From positions 59,572,183 to 59,636,182 of the forward strand of contig CM069449.1 of NCBI GenBank assembly GCA_035610835.1: a stretch of 64,000 nucleotides of DNA, given 5' to 3'. A program made the translations under genes and the position numbers. Shown piece after piece: positions 34,601 through 45,738 of the stretch. This DNA comes from Ophiura sarsii (lineage: Eukaryota; Echinodermata; Ophiuroidea; Amphilepidida; Ophiuridae). The number at the start of each line of letters is the position of its first letter. The stretch's first letter is position 1. The notes below the pieces were generated by a model. That model saw only the letters and a list, made by a program, of their open reading frames with translations, searched no databases and was not told where the DNA came from.

Positions 34601-35393
34601 TTATCATATTAACATATTCGATGTCATTCAATAAAGAAACATTTAACTTCCATAGACCTTTGCCAGGCTTCTCGTAATTATCATTCAACAACAATGAAAC
34701 CATACTGTGATCAGTCCTATACCCATTTAAAATTAAACTATTTTCAACACACCCTTTAAGAGTCTTGCTAATTAAAAAATAATCTAAACGGCATAAAATT
34801 GGTGGGCTTGTATTTGACCTCCATGTGTAACATTTACTGTTAGGATTATTATCCCGCCAAATATCAATCAGACACCTTCTCTTCATCATATCCAAAATTT
34901 CTTTCTGTGCCTTAAAATTAGTCTGCATTCTACCACCTTTTTTATCCAATATTAAATTAAGCACACAATTATAATCGCCACCAAAAATGAGTGAATCACA
35001 CTTAAATTGGTTAAGAATAATATCAATCTGTTTTAAAAATTGTGGGCAATCATCGTTTGGTGCATAAATATTACATACCGTAAATATTTTACCAGACACA
35101 TTAATATCAGCTATAACAAAACGGCCATTTGGATCACAGTTATACTTTAGAATGGAAAAGGCTAAACAACTATTAAATAAAATTGCAGTACCTTTGCTAT
35201 TACTACTACCATGGCTCCAGAGAGTTTTACCTCCCCACTCATTTGTCCAACATTTAACATCATTTAAAACACTATGAGTCTCTTGTAGAAAAATTACTTT
35301 TCACTTTTCACGTAGCCAAAGGAAACATTCATGTCTCTTATTCTTATCGCGAAGCCCTTTAGCATTCAAAGTCACAAACTTTAAATCAGTCAT
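31681..35393 (-). pseudogene. L1/Tx1-like ORF2: endonuclease and reverse transcriptase, disrupted
   Basis: The frame starts with ATG at 35393 (MTDLKFVTLNAKGLRD), giving an APE-type endonuclease with FLQETHS, VCNIYAPNDD, FGGDYNCVLN and YRTDHSMVSL. The RT follows: LKNWRPITLLNVDYKIATKV, DQTGFLSNRYIGENVR, LSRGVRQGCPLSCYIF and the catalytic box CADD at 33286-33297 (QCADDTTI, where F or Y is usual). A late CTFCKDEKETVKHLMWLC knuckle is present. Lesions: TGA at 35301-35303, TAG at 34368, TAG at 33939, and a one-base loss near 33597 that turns the motif A core FEKAYD into KKPMIN. ORF2 as it stands cannot be translated. Confidence 0.9.
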
Positions 35394-35684
35394 AAATGAG
35401 TTTTGTAGAGTCACACAATATAAGCACCATTGATGGTATCACATGAAGAGACGAAGACAGCGAGAACTTGTAGTTTTTTACACAATAATAACAAAACAAA
35501 GTTCTGCTCTGCAAGGGACTATATCTGGATTTTATGGACACATATCCAATGTTCCGTACGCTCTCGTGGAAATAAATATGAACACTTGAAGTCACTTTAG
35601 TCACTTACTTTACTGTCAGTTATTTGTATTTACAAAGAAGATTTGCGTGGAGACACACGAAGAAAAGAAGAACCAAAAGTTGAT

Positions 35685-36533
35685 TTAGAAATCACTCGCT
35701 TTTTTGTTGTAGAAAGTACCATCCGGATTCACTACCCGGAGGGTAGCGGGGAAATTTACGAAGACTTTCCTGCTTGGATCCTCTTGCAACAGTTCCCATC
35801 TCTTTCTCCACAGTTTTTTTCTGGCTTCTTGCAAGGTCTTGCTGAGATCCTCTGCTACAATTATCTTTGCACCAGAGAGGGGGTATTCTTTTAGATTCTT
35901 AGCTGCTCGCAGAACTTGCTGTCGTTGTGCGAATCTTAAAAAGGCAATTATGATTGGTCTGGGTTTAGCTCTAGGCTTATCAATATATGTTGGCGTGCGG
36001 TGAGCCCTCTCAATATCTATAGCTTCTGTAACTTTAAGGTTCTCACGGAACAGCTTGCGTACGAAGTCAGTACATTTCAATTCCCCTTCTGCACCCTCAG
36101 GTACATTGAATAAAACCAAATTGTTACGTTTTGATCTGTTTATAAGGTCATCGACTTGCGCAGCTAGCTTATTGTAGTCTGTCTTATCCACCTTTTCTTT
36201 AAGTTCAGCATTTATTATCTCTTGGCTCTGCTCAAGGTCGTCCACTTTCTTGTTCATAGTTATCATTTCGTTCTCCAGTTTGTCCAGTTTATTGTCAATA
36301 CTATCCAAAAGACTTAACTTGTCTAACTTACTCATAATGGCGTTAAGCTTATCTTTCATGTCGTTCATATCATCATGGTCTCCGCTGCGCTCAACGCCAA
36401 CAGCGTCCATGTTAAGTCTGTTGAATTCGGCACCCTCTTCGTCTGCCGTATCAGTAGAATAAACTCGCCGATATTTTTCACCTGATTTCCGGCTTTCGGC
36501 TTGCTCAGTTCTCCTTCCCCTTGATCTTGGCAT
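35685..36533 (-). CDS. L1-like ORF1 protein, RNA-binding chaperone
   Basis: The 282-codon intact frame starts at an ATG (MPRSRGRRTEQ). A basic N-terminus (1-40) leads to a long heptad-rich coiled coil at about 60-130 (MKDKLNAIMSKLDKLSLLDS and onward), then an RRM-like core with KRNNLVLFNVPEGA (about 137) and a C-terminal domain with IIIAFLRFAQRQQVLRAAKN (about 200) and KVFVNFPATLRVVNPDG. This is the usual plan of trimeric L1-type ORF1 proteins, which coat the LINE RNA. Length fits the family. It probably served only the element. Confidence 0.9.
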   Translation of the reverse strand: MPRSRGRRTEQAESRKSGEKYRRVYSTDTADEEGAEFNRLNMDAVGVERSGDHDDMNDMKDKLNAIMSKLDKLSLLDSIDNKLDKLENEMITMNKKVDDLEQSQEIINAELKEKVDKTDYNKLAAQVDDLINRSKRNNLVLFNVPEGAEGELKCTDFVRKLFRENLKVTEAIDIERAHRTPTYIDKPRAKPRPIIIAFLRFAQRQQVLRAAKNLKEYPLSGAKIIVAEDLSKTLQEARKKLWRKRWELLQEDPSRKVFVNFPATLRVVNPDGTFYNKKASDF

Positions 36534-38075
36534 TATAAGGGCTTATTTAACTGGAATTATAACGACTTCATATCTAGTCTATATGGTAAAAAACAGCAAA
36601 TTCCACGGCAGCAAACGGAAACAATTTGTTTACGACTCCATGGACAGCAAAAAGCTGCAACAGTTCATGATGTGAAGCAGTGTACAGTTTCGGCGATGGC
36701 GTATGCTGGCACAGTCCCACATTTGTTTTCACCTAAGTCTGAGGTTACCTGGTATTGGGAGCTGGTCATGGATGTCATTGTTCTCGAATAACAGGGGTTC
36801 GTGGGTCCATTCATACAGGATTCTTCCATGATGTGTCGACTCACATGGCAGAGTCCCATCACAGCAAATGTCCATGTTTTGCGCAGAGGTAGATCAGCAT
36901 TTATTCCAAGGAAAATGTTGGAACGCAGATGTAATATAATTACAAAAATTGCAAAAAGGTCCATGTTTGTATTTTGAATTGAAAATGTGTATAATTTAAA
37001 ACGAAAATTGATAAACTTTGAATTTGTGGGGAAAATGGAAAATTGTCACCAAAAATTGAAGAAGAAAAAAAGAAATCGCAATTTTTCTAACATATTCGAT
37101 AAAGATATAGAAACTTACTGTGTCCGTGTTGGTAATTAAAAATGTCTCTAAACTCTTTCCAGCACTTCCCAGCCTTAATATTTTGATATTCCCTCTTATA
37201 CTTTCTGTAAAATCATTTCCGACTCTATAAATAAACGGCAGTGTAGGTATTAAATGTGCAATAACTCAGAATAAGGGGGAATGTTGTTTCATGTATTTTC
37301 ATAACGAAAATTGCATAATGAATACTCGGGTACAGAATATTGCTATTAATGTACAGTATACATGGTATATGACGAGTCTTGGCTTGCCGGCATTAGTAGT
37401 TTGTAAAGATAAACACTTTATACCACTTTGCCGTTGCCTAAAACGTCCACGCAACAACGTACGAGTTCACGTAAATTAAGGGCACTGATGTTAGTTCTAC
37501 CACGGCTAGCAGCTTCAATTTGTCATTATAGCTTTAATTTCTCAGCTATGATCACAATACAAAAGGTTAAGATTAGAACAAAACTCTCCGAAAAATGCAT
37601 AAATATTAAAATTACGGGGAAAATGTATTATATCATTTAACCCTCGTCCTCCTAGGGGGAGTAAGAATTATAGCCAACTACGCTAAAACTCAAACGACAG
37701 TGACCTAGGGAGTCTAGGTGGTCACTTTAACATCCCTTGCGCTCATTTTGATGATACCACCTTACCCTAGGGTTAGGGCAATCCGTCAAGGTCCGAGGGT
37801 AAGGGGGGGGGGGGGGGGTGGGGGGAGGGGGGCGTTGCAACTTGCCAATTTGTTTAAATCGCCATTTAAAAAAAATGTGTATGGTCCTGAATCTTATAGT
37901 ATTATATGTTAGAAACATAATGTCCCTCACTTAGAAGCAAACAAATGGGTGAAATTTTGATATTTGGAACTTTTGGGGGAAATTTTCAATGTTGGCATAT
38001 ATTTCACTGTGCAGACGAATACGACAGGATTTGGATGTCGGCCATGTTTAGTGCGTTGGATATTTGTACATGTTT

Positions 38076-39998
38076 GGTATGTATGGAAAGAGGAGTCCTA
38101 TATCTATACCATGGTACCCAAATAAACATACTCTGCATCTCGGTTTGGATAGGTACCGGTGCTACAAAAACGTCTCAGGAGCACGAGTGTTAAAAGCGTT
38201 TTGGACAAGCATATCTTTATCTATAGTTGCACACTTGGTACCAGTCTTTGCTAAGGGGTGTATGAACCGTTTCAAAGGTGTGATTTGACGAGTAAAATCC
38301 TTGTCCTCCCTTCTCTCTTCTTTATCTAGGAGGGCATTCACATAGATACTTACAACATGAGTGCCCCCGCCGCCCCGCCCCCGCCCCACCGGGAACATTA
38401 TACACACATTATAATTTGTTTTAAAATTGTTGCCATGTGATTGTCAAATTATCATCATGTAACTGAAAACCAAACTGTAAAAAAAAATGGCAGTGTTACA
38501 TACACTTGACTCGGAATCGGGCACTAAGGACTCGGACATTGGGCCCAAAATTATGTTCAAGTCCAGAGTGCTAGTCAATCAATGAAATACATAAGCGATA
38601 ATAGGCTCTTTCAGGAATCTTAAAACGTATTGTGACCTACTTTTCTATGTGTAAAACGCAACTTAAAAAAAAAGAGGTCAACGCTCTATCGGCACTTGTG
38701 ATACAACTGACCGTAAATTACCGGTGACTCTATGGTGTATCTAATTTGGTATAGGAACACCTATATCTACCTGAGTTACGCTGAATAAGATTACCAGCTA
38801 TCATTTATCTTCAATACAAATTCAACCTTTTAGTCAATGACATACAGTGTATGTAGACTTGACCGTGCATGATCTGAATGATTATAAATACGGGTATCTC
38901 TCTCTACAAAGATCTCTTATGAGCCAATCAATTGGTTCACTGCAACTTAGAAATCATGCATAATACAAGAAACACAATTGGCGGCCAGGGGTTAAAAATG
39001 CCAATGAAAGTGACATAAGAACAAGATAAAGCCCAATAATATTGTTAACAACAAAATATAAATAAAAGATAAAATAAATATCTGGAGGTCATGGAAATCA
39101 CGAAAACCTAAACCTTAGGATAGGATTAACCCAGACCAATATTCTTGCATTTCCACATCTACTTATCACAAAATATATCCTTGGTTTACATTGTAAGTTA
39201 AAAGTTATTAAACTGTATGGTATTTCTAATCCATTTTTAAACATTGATTCACACATTGAAAGCATTTGGTATATTTTAATCATATACAGCATGCAGCCTC
39301 GATCATTTGTAGTTGTGAAATTATTTATACTATTTGGCGATCTATTTATTATGTGTATTTTGGCCATTCCACAAACATGGGATCAATTGGCTTTTTATCA
39401 TTATTTGATCCGGGAAATCTTACAAATTCTATTCAGAACACCATACTTTAAATGACTTTATCAGGTTCATATTTATACTGGAAGGCTCTCAAAACTACCA
39501 AAACCCTGTTTCCACTGCTCGATGTCTCAAATTTATACTGCTGGATTTAATTCTTAATTCAAGTTTTTGTAAAATTGTATCAAACCAAAAAAAATGCACT
39601 TAGTTCTGCCTACATTAATCTTAACGTGCACTTTTAATATCAAATGAACTTTCGACGAAATGTGTGTAATTTCCGTTATATCCGCAAACCTAGCGTACCA
39701 ACATAAACTGAATGTACTAAATTTGCAATCGTTTATAAACAATCCTGTAGCAAACCCACCACGTCTGATCACGGTATTAAAATTACAATAAATCCCTAAA
39801 CATAGGGTATGATTTTCTTCAGGATAATATCTCACCCATAATATCGATAAAGTAAACATTCCAGATGTAAACTCCCGCAAAAAAGAATTGAAAACTCTAA
39901 ACATGGGTTGCGTTTTGAATGGAAGTCGCTAAAATTGGATACTATTTCTGCCAAAATGACCTTTACAAATGATATTGGTTTGGACGCTTCAGCCGCAC
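38076..39998. other. no confident gene; candidate minus-strand exon 38162-38370
   Basis: Minus-strand sequence from about 38345 to 38162 reads IYVNALLDKEERREDKDFTR, then a basic RQITPLKRFIHPLAKTG and ends NTRAPETFL with a stop. It looks protein-like but matches no family that I know and lacks a partner in the window. A further frame at 39554-39904 carries KINVGRTKCIFFG, similar to the region after the YADD box in some LINEs, but no catalytic box. The rest is featureless AT-rich DNA. Confidence 0.25.
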
Positions 39999-40018
39999 CC
40001 CCCCCCCCCCCCCCCCCC
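39998..40018. repeat. 21-base poly(C) tract
   Basis: An uninterrupted C run, one of several G/C homopolymers in an AT-rich window. Confidence 0.9.
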
Positions 40019-40390
40019 GGGAGATAACGCCGTTCACCGAGTGAAAACATAAAAGTGACCGGAATTACACGGTTTCGTGCGTAAAAAGGTGAGCAATGGT
40101 GTTCGCAAACATTATTGTTCTATTAAGCATGTTGGGTCATCAAAAATAAGCAAAGTAAGCAGATTTGAAACTTTTTTCTTTTCTTTTCCAAAACCTGATA
40201 AACTGGAATGTCCTATTTCCTTTAATTTGGGTCAATGCTTTAGGAACCTGAGGCCGTCGCAAATGAAAGCGCTGTTTTCTCAAGGGATTTAGATATACGC
40301 ATTCTCCCAAACGACGTCTTTGCGATGAATAAACCATGTAGTAGATATTTACATTGCAAATTAAGGTGCTGAAAGCCATATTTCCCAACT

Positions 40391-41322
40391 ACACTGCAAA
40401 AATGTTGAGTAATATTTTACTTAACATTTTACTCAACGTTGAGTAACTATGCAACAGTACAACAGTTGAGTAAAAAATTCCCAATACCGTTGGCTAAAAT
40501 GGGTTATCAACAGTTGGGCAATCATTACACTCAACAGTTACACAATTGTAATTACACAACAGTTGGGTATTATTAATAAAGGTTAGTAAGACTTATGTCG
40601 ACTAAGCAGGATTGTTTGGATAGTGTCTTGGTTCAGGTTGTCTGGACGGATGTCACGTGCTTCCACTTGCCACATGGAACCATGATGCATCGCTTCTCAC
40701 GCCACCACGTCATTCGGTCATAGTCATTAGCTGTAGCACGCATTCTCTTTCTGTTGTTGATATTTTAAATTAAAAATCCCTCCACTCCCACCCTTTAATA
40801 AGTCGGCTGGTATCATTTGCTTGATCCTCGCGTTTATGTTTTAATTGAGTTTCGCTCGTCATAGATTCTGCTAGAATCTTGCTTATAGGCCATCATAAAT
40901 TGTTAATATTTACTCATGTATTTCGGCTGCTAGAGACTTTCATCAAAGAATTTGTATACATTAGTGCTCGTTCGTCTGTATCCATGTAAACACAGTCCCT
41001 GTGGTCTAGTGGTTTAACCAATCGCGCGAATGCGAGAGGGACCGGGTTCGAGACAGTGTATTTTTTAGGTCTTTGTTAATTTAATTCTCGCCAGTTTGTC
41101 CGAATCTATATATAATATTTGCAATATAATTTAGCAACAAAATGAGTTTTGACCAGGGGTTTCCCCAACTTGTTCTTAAACTGCTTTGCTCAACGTGTGG
41201 TAGTATTTACTTTTATACAACACCTATATTTCTACATGTTGAATACAATCTATTTAACCATTTACTCAACAGATGATTAAACGCAATTAAGCAACGTATT
41301 TTGCTCAACATTTTAGCAGTGT
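40391..41322. mobile_element. non-autonomous DNA transposon with ACACTGCAAAA-type ends
   Basis: The left end ACACTGCAAAAATGTTGAGT and right end TGCTCAACATTTTAGCAGTGT are inverted copies. Both subterminal zones are full of CAACAGTTGAG-type words, shared with 10690-11284. The interior (about 40590-41130) includes a tRNA-like SINE head (40995-41057) and SINE-like stretches shared with 47045-47150. No transposase frame. The CACTG start resembles CACTA-group termini, but no clear target duplication supports that assignment. Confidence 0.6.
40995..41057 (+). ncRNA. tRNA-like sequence, probable SINE head
   Basis: GTCCCTGTGGTCTAGTGGTT holds an A-box-like TGGTCTAGTGG, and 30 bases on, GGGTTCGAGAC matches a B box. 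The spacing and words resemble tRNA-Glu-type genes, but the acceptor stem cannot pair properly and the sequence lies within a transposon. I read it as a tRNA-derived SINE promoter and not a working tRNA. Confidence 0.5.
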
Positions 41323-41329
41323 TCCGATG

Positions 41330-43330
41330 AACATACGTACGTACAAAATGCTAAATCCTTTCCATATATTTTTTCACAAATGTATCCAGATCATCAAATT
41401 GGTTAAATAGCCATGGAATTCGTAGCGGAATACTTGCAACTGGATGGATACATCATTATTGAACACCTTGTAATTACTTATATATACATGCAGATGTCAA
41501 CGTCCAATAATGCAGGCTTACATGATAGCAAGAGAAGCATTATTATATTCTATGAAATACCCAACCAATAAAATACAAGTTGAAAATACCAAAATCAACG
41601 ATTGAAGTGTAACTGTATCAATTTAATCTTAATCTTGATCAGGGTTCTAAAATTAATACTAATATTAATGAAAGTCCAGGGATAAATAAACTTATTTATT
41701 TGGTGTGATTAAATAAACATCCACATCGTAAGCATCAATTCATAACCCCTCCCCCCCCCCCCCCCCCCTTCGCCAAACCGCCAATAGGACCGTATACCAC
41801 CGCCCTATCTCGACCGTTACTCACTGAACACGCCTGACCCGGTGTAGACGGTAGTAATGGAGATACCATTGCCGGAGAACAAATTTGGACTGAGGGCGAT
41901 TTTGCTGGACAGCTATTAGCTCGTTAATCCTACGTCATTCGTACTCATGGCTATGGACTAGCTCGGACTAAAATAAATATATAAGCCTGCTCAAGGCTAA
42001 CTGTGAATTCAAAACCTAATCATAAATATTAAACAATGTTTGAATCAATTTCAAGAATTATTATGATAGTCAAAATGAAGATATATAGGGATTTATTAAT
42101 CAGAGATAGCTGACAGAACTTCTCTTATTATTTATTGCTATCTTTAGAGCTACTAGATGTGTAACGTTAAAAGTAATCGTCATATATTTTCAACGGTTTG
42201 AGCAAATGTCATGGTCTGCTCATTTCGGAATCCCCACTACTATATATAGCTTTACTTCCCCCGCAACAATCTAATTATAGTCCCTCCACCGTTCTTTATC
42301 ATTTTTTGTTTTCCATGGCTTAATGTTGCAAATTTTGCTTAATAAAACATTGTAAATATTGTACAGTTTACAATATCTGGTTGCAAACAAAAGCCTTGCT
42401 AACAAAAGTATATAGAGGTATATCAATTATATTATCATTATGCGATCAGATTCAAAGTTACCACCTCTCTAATGATAGCAGTCAGGTGGGTAGAGGGTGG
42501 GGTGTTTGGGTATGATGAGGTTATAATGTATACAGCTTCATAATCAGTGTCATGAATTAATTTAAGTTACGTATGACAAGAACATGTATCACCATAAGCC
42601 GACAAGAAAACAAAATGCGAACAATTTTTGTCGACATATTTTCGGCCAAAAAAAGGCTGATTTAACATGATTTAAGAAAGAAGTATCTACAAATAAATAG
42701 ATCTTGAAACATTTAAAAAGTTGGTCGGTCGGGCCCGTAAAAGGGCCTGATTGCGATGAAGATAATTTGGTAGTCTGTTATCCATTATGCCTACGAACAT
42801 GAAGAAAATATGCAGTTTCGGTTAACATTGAAAATTGATAGCTTCATGATCTCGAATTAATCAAATGTATGTTACTTTACAGGAAGATAAGTGTGATAAA
42901 AGATAATTACGTTATCTATTTAAAAAAATTCAGACATGAGCAAAATGTGCATTCAACTTTGAATGAAGGCATTTTATGATGTTATTTGCTATAATTATAT
43001 TCTTCCACAAAAATCGCTTTTTAACTCATTTATATATTACAACATTTAAAACAGTGTCGAAATGCATGACTGGAAACAATTCCTCATAATGATTTTGTAA
43101 ACGGATTTAAATCGATCATTTTGAAGCCACATTTTCATTATTAAAACTCTTAATTTAAACAAACAGATCATGTTATCTGTTTTAAAGAAGAATAAATCAT
43201 GTTATATTTTTATAACAAAATACATTTTGTGTATGAATATTCCTGGATGATTCGGCACATTTAAAACTGATAGATAGATAGAAGATAGATAGGGCCAATT
43301 TTGCATGTGACTTTCTGGTCCCTGTAGGCC
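41330..43330. other. no gene recognised (41330-43330), with poly(C) at 41751-41768
   Basis: AT-rich DNA with only short open frames. An 18-base C run lies at 41751-41768, and (AGAT)n-like sequence at 43272-43291. Confidence 0.5.
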
Positions 43331-43338
43331 TATACGTA

Positions 43339-43839
43339 GGGGAGAGCGGGGCGAGTCCGCCCTTGGGGCGAGTCCTGGGGTGAGTTCGCCCCAGTTCGCC
43401 GGGGCGAGTCCGCCCATGCCCTATTACACGCTAAGAAGGGGCGGACTCGCCCCAACATAATAAATGGACACATGATGTGTCCATTTCATATGTTGGGGCC
43501 ACATGGCCTAATTTGTCATAGTTGTGTCTTGTTGACTTTTGATCAATCTTTACATGGAATAACTGATAGTTTCTGCAATATTTAACTGCCTATGAAGCTG
43601 GACGAGCTTGCACATCATGAGGGCGAACTCGCCCCGGCGTGAGTAGTTTGGGGTAAGTCCGCCCTGTTGGTTATTTTCCTTACTCCTGCACTTACTAAAA
43701 GTTATAGAGAGCTGATAATATGGGGGTATGTAGCTAAGAAACGTAGCTTTCATTTGGAATTAGGATAAATGTCTAACTTGTAAAATGAGTCCAATAGGCA
43801 AGCCTGAAAATTAGAGGGCGGACTCGCCCCGCTCTCCCC
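43339..43839. mobile_element. 501-bp MITE with perfect 24-bp GC-rich TIR
   Basis: The left end begins GGGGAGAGCGGGGCGAGTCC and the right end finishes GGACTCGCCCCGCTCTCCCC; the 24 terminal bases are exact reverse complements and both sides border TA, consistent with a TA-target element. The subterminal GCGAGTCCGCCC motif recurs several times. An internal hairpin AAATGGACACA / TGTGTCCATTT lies at about 43464-43488 within longer pairing CCCCAACAT / ATGTTGGGG. No transposase. Confidence 0.8.
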
Positions 43840-45738
43840 TACTTGTATGAGCTTAAAGCCTGCTGCTTAAATACATCAAACACAAAGATGCTTGCACCTG
43901 CAACCTTTAACCCTAATCTACAAACACAAAAATTTGATTTTTCAGAAGCTAATAGACGCCCTCTCTAGATCACTGTATCAATTCAGCGCGGTATTGATAA
44001 AACCAATATCAATGGATAGATCAGACTTCAAGCTTCCAGAAAATTATAACAAACAATTAATAATGCAAACAATATGTTAAATTAGCTCATGAATAATAAT
44101 GACGTTTGATTACAAATTGACAAAGATATTAATTTTTGAAAGAATATTGCAATATTTCACATCGTCAAGAATATTAATTTTGTGACTTTTACTCAAATAA
44201 GCGTACACTAATTAGTTTATGCAAAAGTAATCTGAATAATATTTTGATATTTGGGATGATTTTACAGGCATTTTAAGGTTAAATTTCTTTTCAAATTTGG
44301 TCTATTTCAGCAACAAAATTACACATTTTGTGTTACATTTAGTACCTTGACACAATTCATCTAAAACTATCACAATATTCAAAAATTAATCTGTCAAATG
44401 ATCACATTTGTTTAAATCAGCAAGTTATTAATCAGCGTGTTTTCTTCAGGGTGTTATCGGTTTCGGTCGTCGGATTTGTAATCGGTTTGTTTATTAGTCA
44501 GCGAGTTGTTGATTGAGCTACTTTCGACAATATCGCGTTTGCTGTCTTGTTAAAGGAGTTGACGCGTGCATATTGCAGCTTTTTCTGTACCTTCGTAGGT
44601 ACAGGTGAAGTAATCCTTTACGGGGCAGAAAACACGACATTTTCCTAGTTTAGACTGAGCTTGGTTCAAATATTGTAGTTGTGCAAAAATACCATTCATT
44701 ACAAACACACCGAATATTGCTTATATCAATAACGGGAACTATCAATAACGTGACTATCAATAACGGATACCGTGTAGAGGGCGGACTCGCCCCGCTCTCC
44801 CCTACTTGTATGAGCTTAAAGCCTGCTGCTCAAATACATCAAACACAAAGATGCTTGCACCTGCAACCTTTAACCCTAATCTACAAACACAAAAATTTGA
44901 TTTTTCAGAAGCTAGTAGACGCCCTCTCTAGATCACTGTATCAATTCAGCGCGGTATTGATAAAACCAATATCAATGGATAGATCAGACTTCAAGCTTCC
45001 AGAAAATTATAACAAACAATTAATAATGCAAACAATATGTTAAATTAGCTCATGAATAATAATGACGTTTGATTACAAATTGACAAAGATATTAATTTTT
45101 GAAAGAATATTGCAATATTTCACATCGTCAAGAATATTAATTTTGTGACTTTTACTCAAATAAGCGTACAATAATTTGTTTATGCAAAAGTAATCTGAAT
45201 AATATTTTGATATTTGGGATGATTTTACAGGCATTTTAAGGTTAAAATTCTTTTCAAATTTGGTCTATTTCAGCAACAAAATTACACATTTTGTGTTACA
45301 TTTAGTACCTTGACACAATTCATCTAAAACTATCACAATATTCAAAAATTAATCTGTCAAATGGTCACATTTGTTTAAATCAGCAAGTTATTAATCAGCG
45401 TGTTTTCTTCAGGGTGTTATCGGTTTCGGTCGTCGGATTTGTAATCGGTTTGTTTATTAGTCGGCGAGTTGTTGATTGAGCTACTTTCGACAATATCGCG
45501 TTTGCTGTCTTGTTAACGGAGTTGACGCGTGCATATTGCAGCTTTTTCTGTACCTTCGTAGGTACAGGTGAGGTAATCCTTTACGGGGCAGAAAACACGA
45601 TATTTTCCTAGTTTAGACTGAGCTTGGTTCAAATATTGTAGTTGTGCAAAAATACCATTCATTACAAACACACCGAATATTGCTTATAACAATAACGGGA
45701 ACTATCAATAACGTGACTATCAATAACGGGTACCGTGT
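43813..45738. repeat. 963-bp tandem duplication, nearly identical
   Basis: Units 43813-44775 and 44776-45738 differ at only a few bases (for example AGCTAATAG/AGCTAGTAG, ATGATCAC/ATGGTCAC and GTTAAAGGAG/GTTAACGGAG), so the event is young. The unit starts inside the right TIR of the MITE at 43339-43839, and thus repeats that TIR at 44779-44802. A diverged third copy of part of the unit lies at 49785-49980. A 62-codon frame (43892-44080) is retained in both units without sign of coding. Confidence 0.9.

Larger units (their letters stand above)
31501..36645 (-). mobile_element. full-length L1/Tx1-like LINE, disrupted
   Basis: About 5.1 kb in minus orientation: a short 5' UTR (36534-36645), ORF1 (36533-35685), a spacer of 291 bp, ORF2 (35393-31681) and a 3' UTR ending in a run of A at 31501-31506. 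The surrounding unit C is interrupted exactly here; the junction replaces a few bases (TAGCGAAAAG became CAGCAAAAAG) with no clear target duplication. ORF1 is open, while ORF2 has three in-frame stops and a frameshift, so the copy is dead but not ancient. Confidence 0.9.
31276..38070. repeat. tandem array unit C, split by the L1-like LINE
   Basis: Unit C runs from 31276 to 31500, is interrupted by the LINE at 31501-36645, and resumes at 36646 with AGCTGCAACAGTTCATGATG. It is shortened relative to A and B: about 310 bp after 37305 and the segment after the poly(G) tract (37803-37834) are missing. It ends in the TTGGATATTTGTACATGTTT stretch, after which unrelated sequence begins. Confidence 0.85.

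Noticed and set aside
34347..34677. Plus-strand frames within the LINE
   Set aside because: Antisense shadows of ORF2.
26092..38070. ADP-ribosyl cyclase (CD38-like) gene from the candidate exons
   Set aside because: A vague W-x2-F and Cys pattern suggested it, but the conserved active-site region could not be found and exon order did not fit.
39554..39904. Minus-strand 116-codon frame as an RT fragment
   Set aside because: Only KINVGRTKCIFFG resembles a LINE; no catalytic box and no neighbouring RT motifs.
40995..41057. Functional tRNA-Glu-like gene
   Set aside because: A and B boxes fit but the acceptor stem does not pair and it sits in a transposon.
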